From: Bacteroidales bacterium
Lineage (GTDB): Bacteria > Bacteroidota > Bacteroidia > Bacteroidales > GCA-2748055
Assembly: GCA_029210585.1 (NCBI GenBank)
Contig: JARGFP010000003.1
Coordinates: forward strand, 1 to 64,000
DNA: 64,000 nt
Reading direction: 5' to 3'
Below the pieces are notes generated by a model. The model ran no database searches. It had not been told where the DNA came from and saw only the letters and a program-made list of their open reading frames with translations. The position numbers and the translations under genes were made by a program. Shown piece by piece: positions 34,401 through 43,402 of this stretch (position 1 is its first letter; each line of letters starts with the position of its first letter).

Positions 34401-36007
34401 AGGATATCTGCAGTCACACATGGCGTTCCCTTGGTCCAGTTGTTGGACAGCGTTCCGCTGGCCCGCAGCAGTTCCGTGTTTGCCCCGTTGTTGTATTTTG
34501 TGATGGTTCCTATTCCGTAGTCTGTGTACCAGGCATGATCGAGCATTTCCCGGATGGGATCGCCGTCCCACCAGATAAAAAAGTTCATGGAGCCGGGGGC
34601 GTTCAGATTCGTGATTTCTTTCCCGGTAGCGCTCAGGAAGGGAAAGCCCGATGGTCCCCACATCTCCATGCCGGGGTAATCGGGGGTGACGTCGGCGCAC
34701 CCGGCCCGTCCCATGTCTCTGCCGATGCTCTGGTAGAAAAGTATTTCGCCTGTTCCGGCATCCCGGTAATTGCCTCCCGTAGAATTCTCCAGGCAGCCAA
34801 AATATTCCAGTCCGGGCCGGGTGGGGTTGATATCGGCAAGGTGTTGTGCATCGCCGTGACCGAGGTTGGTGGAATAGAGCCCGGTTCCGTCGTCATCCAC
34901 ACACATGGAGCCGTACATGATCTCGTCCCTGCCATCGTTGTCCACATCACCCTGGGTGAGGTTATGGAATCCTTGTTTGTCGTAATCCTCATTTCCCGGC
35001 TGATCGGATGCAAAGTCCCATTGTTTGACCAGTTCCCCGTTCTCAAATTTCCAGGCCGCCAGGGCAATTTTCTCATAGATTCCCCTGCTGATGACCACGC
35101 TTGGGGTTTTACCATCCAGGTAGGCGACAGTGAACATGCATTTGGTGGAGCGGTGCGCCAGTTGGGCAATATCGTGTCCGGGCAGTCCCCATTGCGAGAT
35201 CGGATCGCGGGCAATATAGTCTTTACGGGCCATCTCTTCGCCCGTTTCCCCGTTGAATATGGAGAGAAAGTGGGGTCCCTCTGACAGGAATCCATTGTAT
35301 TGGAGGGAATACCGGTAATTGGTTTTCCCGTCATTGTTGATATCCCCCACCTGGTTGCCCAGTCCATCGATGGTGCCTTCCGAGGTACGGGTAGCTACCT
35401 CCGCCTTTCCATCCCCGTCCAGGTCCCATACCAGGAAGTTCACTTCTTTGTCGTTGACCAGGTTGGGGCCGATATTGACGGACCAGAGGAATGTACCGTC
35501 CAGTTCATAGGCTTCCAGCAGGTGGTAATCGGTGGATTCGATTTCTTTGTTAAAGGCGACCCTTTTCACAACCACCTCATATTGCCCGTCCCCGTCCAGG
35601 TCGCCCACACTGGCATCATTCACTTCATGCGAAGTGTACCCGCCATTGATTGCCCTTACCGGGATGTCGATGTATTTTTTCCCCCAGACAGCAGCGGATT
35701 CATTGAGCACCTGTTCCGCTCCCGAAACAACGGTCCTGAGTTCATAGACAGCGCCCGGTAGTCCTGCTGCATCTGTCAGGTTTGAAGCCCCGGTGATGGG
35801 TGTATCATTTACTTTTACACCATCCCTGTAGATATTGTAGGCCACTGCGTCTGCTTCAGATGCCAGTACCCTCCAGCCCAGGTACACGCCTTCCTGTGTT
35901 TGAATGGCCACCAGGCCATGGTTGAGTTTTTCCACCAGTCTCTGTCCCGATGCTGCCAGTGAAACTGCCAGCAGACCACATACGCCCAACATCTTTAATA
36001 TGCTCAT
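31415..36007 (-). CDS. Giant PL11 lyase with beta-helix repeats and T9SS sorting domain
   Basis: This 1530-residue protein starts with a signal peptide (MLGVCGLLAVSLAASGQ). Residues about 25-610 are a full PL11 rhamnogalacturonan lyase (VAYNIYRDG, DLDGDGQYEVVVKR, VWDLDGDGKAEVATRT, DVDNDGRDEIMYGS, ending YNQPPHPGFFIG). Residues about 625-1430 hold repeats of the autotransporter-associated beta-strand type: GAGKLTI-like GTGKLTINNLNTFTGATTVEDG and GTGQWTLTNENTYSG. These would build a long right-handed beta-helix. The last 80 residues are a type A T9SS sorting domain (LEVYPNPFRNTLNI ... TGTYLVKVTSAEG). The enzyme should be surface-exposed, with the helix as a stalk or as a pectin-binding surface. 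It is a tandem paralogue of the upstream gene, 53 bp away. Confidence 0.9.
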   Translation of the reverse strand: MSILKMLGVCGLLAVSLAASGQRLVEKLNHGLVAIQTQEGVYLGWRVLASEADAVAYNIYRDGVKVNDTPITGASNLTDAAGLPGAVYELRTVVSGAEQVLNESAAVWGKKYIDIPVRAINGGYTSHEVNDASVGDLDGDGQYEVVVKRVAFNKEIESTDYHLLEAYELDGTFLWSVNIGPNLVNDKEVNFLVWDLDGDGKAEVATRTSEGTIDGLGNQVGDINNDGKTNYRYSLQYNGFLSEGPHFLSIFNGETGEEMARKDYIARDPISQWGLPGHDIAQLAHRSTKCMFTVAYLDGKTPSVVISRGIYEKIALAAWKFENGELVKQWDFASDQPGNEDYDKQGFHNLTQGDVDNDGRDEIMYGSMCVDDDGTGLYSTNLGHGDAQHLADINPTRPGLEYFGCLENSTGGNYRDAGTGEILFYQSIGRDMGRAGCADVTPDYPGMEMWGPSGFPFLSATGKEITNLNAPGSMNFFIWWDGDPIREMLDHAWYTDYGIGTITKYNNGANTELLRASGTLSNNWTKGTPCVTADILGDWREEVIWRLADNSGFRLYTTINPTDLRIYTLMHDPQYRAAIGWQPNSYNQPPHPGFFIGLEMDSIPPAPVMLPGQKTWQGGTWDQDASAAFAYDGAAVKFSDGDSVLFDISGNLTATVPVEGTLQPADIRVISPYDLVFTGTGEISGHTGLTKAGKGKLTISNGNTFTGITRVWSGEVCVTGSLSGKVLVKRFASISGNGRFNNGLALEKYSSMTVGTSRGSADTLFVNESLAFAGEDSLYMDLSDDPDGAGKSNDMIRIDGDLIIRGSLVIDIQRLDGTLARGSYTLIEFTGAFTGDLASVSTSGISDIAHSLKIEDGTLILEIPETRGATTVTWMGSEDNTWDMYHTLNWLNNGSPDVFIGNDTVLFNDQAEATDVRIMGNYGISHLRFNASKDITLGGEGFLTGNGGILKRGTGKLTINNLNTFTGATTVEDGILSIPDIRNGFSASGIGAASADASSLVLDGGTLEILAQGNNATDKGITIGPGDGGISIPNSSGSVTFEGSFTGEGYLVKKGTGSIILKANAHKGTVIENGTVILGNEDANYSGPGDEVIFRGGTLQMYNNYNSYTNNCNWNIVVEEGASGTLNMDGRSTITGTLTGAGELTVFVPWVRNEIHGDWSQFSGTINAITDNDGGMFIVGNTTGFRNASVHLGDKIRFIHSESADVVVEIGALTGEAGSILGAGGMASNNITWKIGGKNNNFKYNGIINNDQYKNSGARTSIIKTGTGQWTLTNENTYSGNTIVEQGTLLLENSSGSATGTGNVTVQSGAALAGTGTMSGNLTLEDNASLLPAYGQIGSIHIGGNLTMSGTPTLMIDLDKGASAHDQVYVTGNISVGGILMLSNLGSVSYAEGDAFQILLTTSEITGSFSAIYPLTPGDGLEWDTTLLRSQGYLRVVKATTAVEAFSPDQKLEVYPNPFRNTLNIRIPAETGIKEIQLFRLDGRKIIADSVTKDRSNWLLNTADLPTGTYLVKVTSAEGTMARKIVVKTK

Positions 36008-36060
36008 CTCGTTCTATTCATAAGTATAACAACTTTCTATACCAAGTTTTCTCTTCCACA

Positions 36061-39000
36061 CTAATTATCGAGCAGGAATAACTGCCTGCATTCTGTACGC
36101 TGGTCACTGCTTATGCGGACAAGGTACACGCCGGCCGGGTATTTCGTGAGATCCAGCTCGTAACAGGTAACCCGGCTGCCGGGTTCGACATGTTCAAGCA
36201 CCACCCCCGTGCTGTTCAGGATGCTGATCTGTGCGATTGATTCGTCATTTGTCATGGATTGCACGGTGACTTTCCCGGTGGAGGGGTTGGGATAGATGTT
36301 CAGTTCGTCCCTGCTTACTGCCGCATCTGTTACCGAAACGGTTTTTTCCACCACTTCGATCATTCCGAAAGTATACAGGTTGGTGGTATCCCAGGAGAGT
36401 CCCTCGCCCGGGTTGGTGGGGTAGATCGCGGCAAAATTACCCGTGACCTGGTCAGCAGCAATGATCTTGAAGCGGTCTCCTGCCTGGTAATCCCGGATGG
36501 AATTATTCAGGATATACATTACCGGGTCATTCAGGATCAGCTTGTTGGCAACCAGGAGATCGCTGCTGCCGTCCTCGGTCAATACCTCAAGATTCAGGAT
36601 GCTGTTTTTTTGCATCGTAACTGTATTGTTTACAGTAAGTTGTCCGATACCTTCGCCCGGGGAAAGCAGCGCATTGCCCATCAGGCTGACTGGTCCATCA
36701 ATGCGCCCGCTGCCTCCCAGGATGGCCTCTCCATAAACATTTACCACACCCGATCCGGTAGCGCTTCCGCTGACATTGGTAATCCAGAGGGTGCCTTCTT
36801 CAACTTCGGTTCCACCACTGTAGGTGTTTGTGTTTCCGCTGATGAGCAGTCGCCCTGTTCCTTTCTTGACGATGGTATTTCCTTCGATTTTTCCATCCAG
36901 GACAGACTCCTCATTCCTGCTGCCGATCTCCCAGTTTGCATTTTGCATCACGGAACCCGGCAAACTTACCAGGTTTCCCAGGGTGATCAGTCCATTGTCG
37001 AGGTGATAGGCATAGACTTTGTCATTGAACACCACCGCGCTGGTATTGTATCCAAATGAATTCTTCACCCTGAAATCACCACCATCGTGGTCGGTGAGGA
37101 CATTGATCCTGCCGCTAAACCCCGACCAGTCGCCATTGAATTCGGTTCGTACATAATTAACATACAGATCCAGCACCCCTTCTCCTGTCAAGAGGTCGCG
37201 GGAGTAGACCCTTCCATCCATATGCAGGGTTGCTTTACCGCCGGCAGGAATATGAAATTTCAGATCGGTGGAATTATAGGTATTCCTTGAATCATTGAAC
37301 AGGATTGTTCCATCAACAAAGTTGATCCTTCCGCTGCCCAGACCTCCGGCATTTGCCGCATCAGAGTGGAACCTTACAGTGCCTCCTGAGATTGTGACTT
37401 CACCGGTTAATGTATTTTCACGTGTGATTACCAGGGTACCTTCTCCTGCTTTTTCCAGTGTTCCGCTACCTGTAATTTCACCGTTGATTTCCTGCAGGTC
37501 GCTGATGTTCAGGACACCACCGCCTTCACCAATGAGGATTCCCTTGTCGGAGCTTGCATTCCCGGTGATCAGGAGTTCCCCGTTATTCAGTTGCAGTGCT
37601 GCCGGGGCAGATCCGGCCATGCCGAGACTGGAAGCCAGGTCTCCATTTTTCAGCTGGCTGATTTTGAGTTGTCCCTCTTCGATCTTCGTGGGACCGGTAT
37701 AGGTATTTTCGGTGAGCAGTTCCAGGGTCCCGGAACCTTGTTTGATCATGTCTCCTGATCCGGAAATACTGCCTTCACCCAAAAATGTATAGTCCAGGGA
37801 CGAGTTGAAGATCATCCGGCCAATATTCAGTGTGCCCTGCAGTTCAATTCTGGTTTGCGCCACATTGGATTCCCCGAAGAAGACGGTATCCCGGGGCAGA
37901 AAGAATGTTTCTGCATTATCCTGTAACCAGTTCATCGGGCCGGGTACCGACCAGACATTTGATTTATCCCCTTTCCAGCTCAGGTATCCGGGATCCCTAG
38001 CAGGCGGGCGCCGAAGGATAATTTCGTCTTCTCCTGCAAAAAGTTCGTAATAGAACCCATCCAGACCACTTAATTCAAAGCCATCAATACTGCCGGTCAG
38101 TGTACCTGTATACCTGAACAGGACGTAATTGCCTGTATCAATGGATCCTTCCATCAGGTTAAATTTCACGGTGATGTTGTTACCGAGGGAGAGGTCTCCT
38201 GTTACATCGATCATATCATTTGCCCCCCCGGAGGTTCCGGAAAGGTCGAAGAGGACAACCGCATTATTCTTGATTTCCAATCCATTTTCTATGAAAAGTG
38301 TATCTCCCTGCTGCATCCCGGGCATCAGTGTCCCGCGGGTCTGCACCACGAGACCATTCTTCAGGTATCCTGAACCGCCGATCCTGCCTCCCTGGCCGGG
38401 ACCGGCATTTTTGCCGCCCCAGGTTCCCCCGGAAACGAAAACCCTGCTGTTTTCCAGGCTGCCATCCACTACCAGGGCGCCATCGGTAACGATGGTTTTG
38501 CCTGAATAAGTGTGCGAGCCAGTGAGCCGAAGGGTTCCTTTCTGTGTCTTATACAGGTTCATATTCCCTGTGAGGCTGCCCTCACCTTCAAGCGTGTAAT
38601 TGTCCGGAGATGCTACAACAGTGAGCCCGGGGGTGATATTTTCCGAAAGGGTTACTGTTTCGTTGTGGATTCCGTCAAAGCTGAAGATCGCTGTATCGCC
38701 ATTTTCGAATGTGGTTGGTGCACCATCTGCGCGCACGAAATTGGGAGTGGTAAGATTCCAGTCATTGGCACCTGCACTGCCCTGCCATTTATTGCCGGAA
38801 AATACCAGGGGAACAGGAAGGGCCATATCGGGTTCCATGTAGAAGCTTGCATGTGGAGGCTGATTGTATGCGACATTCTGCCAGGCGATGGCGGCCCGGT
38901 ACTGGGAATCGTGCAGGAGCGAATAGATCTTATGGTCGGTGATATCCGTGGTGGTGTAGATCCTTAAATGCGAGTTGCCGCCATATTTCCAGATGACCTC

Positions 39001-40599
39001 TTCCCGCCAGTCGCCGAAGATATCTGCGCTGAGGGTGGGGGTTGACTTGGTTCCGTTATTGGAGGAAACAAACGCACCACTGAATATCGTTGTGCTGAAA
39101 TCTCTTACCGTCGTTCCGTCCAGGAGCTCACTTTGCAGGTCAGCGTCCCACCAGATCCTGAAGTTGGTTGAATTGGGATTCGAACCTATATCGGTTCCGC
39201 TGATGTCGAACAGACCCAGTCCGGAAGCCCAGGACTCAAAGCCCCTGCGGCTACTCAGGATATCGGCAGCTACGCCCCGTCCGGTATCCCCACTTTGCTT
39301 GTGTTGCCAGATAATTTTCCCTGTTTTGGCTTCCCTGAAAGAGGCCCCGTTGGAGCCGCTTTCATGCGGTGCAAAAACTTCCAGGCCGGGATGGTCGGGA
39401 TCCATGTCGGAAACATGGAGGGCATCGCCATGACCAAGGCCGGTACTGTATAATCCTGTTCCATCATCGTCCAGGGTCATGGAACCGTATACGATCTCAT
39501 CCTTCCCGTCATTGTCCACATCGGCCACGGTGAGGTTATGGTTGCCCTGTCCTGAATAAGCGGTCAGCCCCCCGGCTTCTGAATTGAACAGCCACCGCAG
39601 GGTCAGTTCCCCGTTTTTCCAGTCATACGCTGCCAACATGGTTCTTTCGTAATACCCCCTGGCCATCATCAGGCTGGGGTGTTCGCCATCGAAGTAAGCC
39701 ACTGCCGCCAGGAACCTGTCGACCCGGTTCCCGTAGGTATCTCCCCAGCTCCCGACCGATCCGCGTGCCGGCTGGTAATCGATGGTATGCATGGCTGCGC
39801 CGGTTTCGCCATTGAACATGGTGAGAAACTCCGGTCCGGTCAGTATCCGGCCAGATGTATTCCTGTAGTCGGCACCGGGATCACCGATCACGTTCCCCAG
39901 TCCATCCACAGTACCATCTGCCGTTTTGCATGCCATTTCTGCTTTCCCGTCGCCATCGAAGTCAGCCACCATGAACTGGGTGTAGTGGGCTCCGGCGCGG
40001 ATATTTCTTCCCAGGTTGACCCGCCAGAGTTTGGTTCCATTAAGCTTGTATGCATCGATGATCACAGCCCCGGTATAGCCTTCGTGGGAATTGTCCTTCG
40101 CGTTGCTCGGATTCCACTTGAGGATAATCTCCATGGCTCCGTCACCATCGAGGTCGCCGATGGATGCGTCGTTGGCCGAATAGGTGTAGTCCCCGTCGGG
40201 AGTGCTCCCTCCCGGAGGAAGATCGATCGGTACGTCGAAATAGTTGGTATTCCGGGCGGTCACTTCAGGGGAAAGCGACTGCCCGGCACCCCCGGTCACT
40301 GCAGCGACCTGGTAGGCATCCCCGGTATTTCCAGATGCATCCATGTAATTGGAAGGTCCGTCGATGGGTACATCATTGATTTTTTCCCCATTCCTGTAAA
40401 TATTGTAACTTACATCAACCCATTCTTTTCCCGTGATCCTCCAGCCAACAAACACACCATTGCCGGTTTTTATGGCGATGAGTCCCCGGTCGAGTTGTTC
40501 AGATTGTCTTTGTCCGTATAACAGGGTGAACGGGAGTAATACGACCAGCAACAGTGTCCATTTTTTCAATCTCATCTTCATCTTCAGCCCTTGCTTCAT
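36061..40599 (-). CDS. Second giant PL11 lyase with beta-helix repeats and T9SS sorting domain
   Basis: This 1512-residue paralogue of the downstream gene has the same architecture. After a signal peptide (WTLLLVVLLPFTLLYGQ), it has a PL11 lyase (about 30-625; VSYNIYRNGEKIND, DLDGDGAMEIILKW, DFDGDGKAEMACKT, DVDNDGKDEIVYGS, YNQPPHASFYM). It also has beta-strand repeats (GKTIVTDGALVVDG, GSGTLELLTENTYTGPTKIEEG, GTGRLLISGNTNTYSG; about 640-1400) and a T9SS type A domain (LNIYPNPSTGKVTV ... PAGVYLVRISSD). The two proteins differ along their whole length, so the duplication is old and both copies have been kept, perhaps with different chain or branch preference. It follows GH106 by 20 bp. Confidence 0.9.
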   Translation of the reverse strand: MKQGLKMKMRLKKWTLLLVVLLPFTLLYGQRQSEQLDRGLIAIKTGNGVFVGWRITGKEWVDVSYNIYRNGEKINDVPIDGPSNYMDASGNTGDAYQVAAVTGGAGQSLSPEVTARNTNYFDVPIDLPPGGSTPDGDYTYSANDASIGDLDGDGAMEIILKWNPSNAKDNSHEGYTGAVIIDAYKLNGTKLWRVNLGRNIRAGAHYTQFMVADFDGDGKAEMACKTADGTVDGLGNVIGDPGADYRNTSGRILTGPEFLTMFNGETGAAMHTIDYQPARGSVGSWGDTYGNRVDRFLAAVAYFDGEHPSLMMARGYYERTMLAAYDWKNGELTLRWLFNSEAGGLTAYSGQGNHNLTVADVDNDGKDEIVYGSMTLDDDGTGLYSTGLGHGDALHVSDMDPDHPGLEVFAPHESGSNGASFREAKTGKIIWQHKQSGDTGRGVAADILSSRRGFESWASGLGLFDISGTDIGSNPNSTNFRIWWDADLQSELLDGTTVRDFSTTIFSGAFVSSNNGTKSTPTLSADIFGDWREEVIWKYGGNSHLRIYTTTDITDHKIYSLLHDSQYRAAIAWQNVAYNQPPHASFYMEPDMALPVPLVFSGNKWQGSAGANDWNLTTPNFVRADGAPTTFENGDTAIFSFDGIHNETVTLSENITPGLTVVASPDNYTLEGEGSLTGNMNLYKTQKGTLRLTGSHTYSGKTIVTDGALVVDGSLENSRVFVSGGTWGGKNAGPGQGGRIGGSGYLKNGLVVQTRGTLMPGMQQGDTLFIENGLEIKNNAVVLFDLSGTSGGANDMIDVTGDLSLGNNITVKFNLMEGSIDTGNYVLFRYTGTLTGSIDGFELSGLDGFYYELFAGEDEIILRRPPARDPGYLSWKGDKSNVWSVPGPMNWLQDNAETFFLPRDTVFFGESNVAQTRIELQGTLNIGRMIFNSSLDYTFLGEGSISGSGDMIKQGSGTLELLTENTYTGPTKIEEGQLKISQLKNGDLASSLGMAGSAPAALQLNNGELLITGNASSDKGILIGEGGGVLNISDLQEINGEITGSGTLEKAGEGTLVITRENTLTGEVTISGGTVRFHSDAANAGGLGSGRINFVDGTILFNDSRNTYNSTDLKFHIPAGGKATLHMDGRVYSRDLLTGEGVLDLYVNYVRTEFNGDWSGFSGRINVLTDHDGGDFRVKNSFGYNTSAVVFNDKVYAYHLDNGLITLGNLVSLPGSVMQNANWEIGSRNEESVLDGKIEGNTIVKKGTGRLLISGNTNTYSGGTEVEEGTLWITNVSGSATGSGVVNVYGEAILGGSGRIDGPVSLMGNALLSPGEGIGQLTVNNTVTMQKNSILNLEVLTEDGSSDLLVANKLILNDPVMYILNNSIRDYQAGDRFKIIAADQVTGNFAAIYPTNPGEGLSWDTTNLYTFGMIEVVEKTVSVTDAAVSRDELNIYPNPSTGKVTVQSMTNDESIAQISILNSTGVVLEHVEPGSRVTCYELDLTKYPAGVYLVRISSDQRTECRQLFLLDN

Positions 40600-40619
40600 T
40601 TGTTAATACATTATTGATA

Positions 40620-43379
40620 TTACTGGTAGTACACTGGCACCAGGTTCACTTCACCAATTAATCCCGAAGGGGTGGGTTCCCATACTGTGGCATCAAATTC
40701 CTTGTAATGTATATTTACCATATTAATTTCATAAAACTTTTTCCATTCCACTCCATTGATCTCCATTTCCCGCAACCGGTTGGCAGGCAGATTGGTCACT
40801 TCGATCTTCAACGTGTTTTCCCCTTCCACAACCAGGTCGGAGATATCAAGGCTGAAGGGGTGGGCGATCAGGGCCCCGGCGAACGTTCCATTCACGAATA
40901 CCCTGGCACTTTCGCGCACATCTCCCAGGTCCAGCCGGTAGCCATCTGCCGTGGTTGCTTCCAGGCGGAAAGTTGTAGTATATACGGCAGTACCTGAGTA
41001 ACCGGCATATTGTTCTCCAGCCCCTGTCCAGGAGGATAGCTGCGCCATTTCAAGAGCCGGCAGTTCTCCGGCAGGTTCACCGGGGAAGGTAATGTGCCAA
41101 TCGCCTGTAACCGGGATGGCACCATTGAATTTGCGCGGATACTTCCATTCATCTGTGGACAGTTTTGCTTTGCTCATCAGGATGAACATGGACGCTCCCG
41201 GTTCGAGGTACAGTTTCACATCCGTGGTATTTTTGTCGGCATGTGTTTTTGCAATACCCTTTTTGCCGGTCATCGGGTCCAATAGCAGGACTGATCGGGA
41301 GGGCGCATTGAAGGTTACATATTCGTCGATCACCGATGGTGTGTGGTTGGCGACAAAATAAACCGGTGCTCCATCCAGTTTTTTACGGATGAATTTCAGT
41401 CCTGCGGCGGTGGCTTTTTCACCGAAGATCCCTTTATTGTTCAGTTCTTTTTCCACATCCAGGTCTTCCCTGAACCACTCCGGGTGGGATTGAATCAATT
41501 GATGCAACCTGGAGTTTTGCGTTGCATATTCATAATATCCCGGTACGGAGGACGGCTGGCCTGCAAAGAGGACTGTTGCCCCTTTTTCTTTCAATTCCAC
41601 CAGTTTTTGCATAGTCTCCAGCGGAATGTATTGCATGTCGGGAACAATAATCGCCTGGTAGGAGGCATTCTCTGCCAGTTTGAGCATCCCGTTTTTCGCA
41701 GATGCCCCGAGGATGAATTTATCGGAAATGAAATCGAAACCAAATCCTTTCTGATCCAGGGTTTCGGCAATCTCGTAGAAAGAGGTTTCCAGCATCCATT
41801 CTTCAATGGAATGTATTCCCAGCTGGAGAAGCAATCGTTCCTTCCCGGCCTGGGCATATGCATCGTACACCGGCCAGTAAAGGAGCACCTCGTTGTCGCT
41901 GCTGGCTTTCTGAAGAATCGACTGGCACCGGGCGATATATGCAAAGAGGTAGGGTGCATCGTGCCAGATGGTATTGGTGGGATTAAAGTTTACGGAAGCA
42001 TAGAATTTAAAGCCCGGCCAGAGACCCTCTGAAGGCGTATAGGTGGACCCGTGCAGGAACATGTGGTTCACCCCGCTGAGAAAAAAGTCGTCTGTTACCG
42101 GTTTGCAATGGTGCAGTGCCGTTTTAAAATGTTCCCTTAACCAGGTAAAGGATTCCGACGACACCAGTTCGTTTCCCTGCAGGTGGGCAGCTGAAGAGCT
42201 GAATTTCAGCATCATTTTATTGGAGTCGCCTTTCCTGATATTGCTGGTGTCGCGACGATAGCCGGGGATGTCGTAGACCGGGGAGCCGAACATTTCGCAT
42301 TCCGGTATATCAGCTGCGGCATACAGATCGATCAGGTTTCCCGGCGAGCCATGCGCCTGGTATTTGGTCTTGATTCCGAGCGCATTGCTCCACTGGTCCC
42401 ATGAGCGGGCAAAATCGTTGATCAGCAGGTCCGACAAGGTTTCTCGGTAGTCAGACAGGATTCTTTCATATGCTTCCCCTTCGGGTTTTTCAAGTAAGGC
42501 TGGGAGATGGTCGAGGAGGTCATATTGCCTGTTTTCCAGGAATGTTTCGAGCAGAACCGGGCTGTAATCGGCATTATACACTTCGTAGCTATCGTTGAAC
42601 AGTGCACGTAAACTACCGGTTGTTTTCGGCAGGGCAGTTTCGTAAGGGATGGCATAATCGTTGAAGGCTGCTTCCGAGAAATGGTCCAGCGTATACCCGT
42701 CCCCTCCGGGGGCAGCGCGCTTCACCCGTTGCCGGGTCTTGGCGCAGAAGACCGCATAGAGTTCGGTATTTTCCGAAGGTGTAAAAGTAAGGACACCCTC
42801 TTTTACCAGCGGGGTAATGTCTTTTCTTTCGTTGTTGTCGAAATAAAACACATGCTGTAATTCTGCCAGTCCTCTTTGCTTTGGATCATCCATCTGAATG
42901 GTTTCATGAAAGGTTGCATCGGCGTCGATCCGGTATTTTTTTACCCAGAGCCTGCTGGCTGCAAATTGCGGTTCCACCTGGGGGCCACCGAAGGGCCAGC
43001 CTGTGCCCATGACCATGTCTACGCCGAGGCCCAGCCTGTCGGACTCCTGCAATGTATGTTCCAGCATTTCCATCCATTCGGGTGACAGGAAATCGATGAA
43101 TTGTTTTTCGTAGCCTTTGACCCCGTATATGGGTGTGATTTCCACACCGCCCAGGCCAGCTGCTGCAAATGCTTCAAGCTGGATAGTGATGTTTTCCTTG
43201 TTCACGGTGTTTCCCATCCACCACCACCTGGTCCACGGCTTTTCCTGGGATGAGAATTCCGACCAGATCTCATCAGGATCATTTGATGGGCTGCATGCAG
43301 CGAGGAAACCTGCGACCAACAGGGAAAGCAGGAGGGCGTGCACGCTTCGTATAATGGTTGCATAACGTATCGAATTCAT
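40620..43379 (-). CDS. GH106-family alpha-L-rhamnosidase, lipoprotein (pectin locus)
   Basis: The 919-residue product has a lipoprotein signal (LLVAGFLAAC). The N-terminal barrel carries the family signature KPWTRWWWMGNTVNKENITI and GLGVDMVMGTGWPFGGP (about residues 45-150). A C-terminal galactose-binding-like domain (YRLDLGDVRESARVFVNG, about 810-880) and the closing GLIGEVNLVPVYY segment are typical of GH106. In rhamnogalacturonan breakdown, such enzymes remove the terminal rhamnose exposed when GH105 takes off the unsaturated GalA. It lies 23 bp after GH28 and 20 bp before the giant PL11 gene. It is distinct in sequence from the other GH106 in this window. Confidence 0.9.
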   Translation of the reverse strand: MNSIRYATIIRSVHALLLSLLVAGFLAACSPSNDPDEIWSEFSSQEKPWTRWWWMGNTVNKENITIQLEAFAAAGLGGVEITPIYGVKGYEKQFIDFLSPEWMEMLEHTLQESDRLGLGVDMVMGTGWPFGGPQVEPQFAASRLWVKKYRIDADATFHETIQMDDPKQRGLAELQHVFYFDNNERKDITPLVKEGVLTFTPSENTELYAVFCAKTRQRVKRAAPGGDGYTLDHFSEAAFNDYAIPYETALPKTTGSLRALFNDSYEVYNADYSPVLLETFLENRQYDLLDHLPALLEKPEGEAYERILSDYRETLSDLLINDFARSWDQWSNALGIKTKYQAHGSPGNLIDLYAAADIPECEMFGSPVYDIPGYRRDTSNIRKGDSNKMMLKFSSSAAHLQGNELVSSESFTWLREHFKTALHHCKPVTDDFFLSGVNHMFLHGSTYTPSEGLWPGFKFYASVNFNPTNTIWHDAPYLFAYIARCQSILQKASSDNEVLLYWPVYDAYAQAGKERLLLQLGIHSIEEWMLETSFYEIAETLDQKGFGFDFISDKFILGASAKNGMLKLAENASYQAIIVPDMQYIPLETMQKLVELKEKGATVLFAGQPSSVPGYYEYATQNSRLHQLIQSHPEWFREDLDVEKELNNKGIFGEKATAAGLKFIRKKLDGAPVYFVANHTPSVIDEYVTFNAPSRSVLLLDPMTGKKGIAKTHADKNTTDVKLYLEPGASMFILMSKAKLSTDEWKYPRKFNGAIPVTGDWHITFPGEPAGELPALEMAQLSSWTGAGEQYAGYSGTAVYTTTFRLEATTADGYRLDLGDVRESARVFVNGTFAGALIAHPFSLDISDLVVEGENTLKIEVTNLPANRLREMEINGVEWKKFYEINMVNIHYKEFDATVWEPTPSGLIGEVNLVPVYYQ

Positions 43380-43402
43380 TCTGTGTATTTTTCAAAATCC
43401 TT

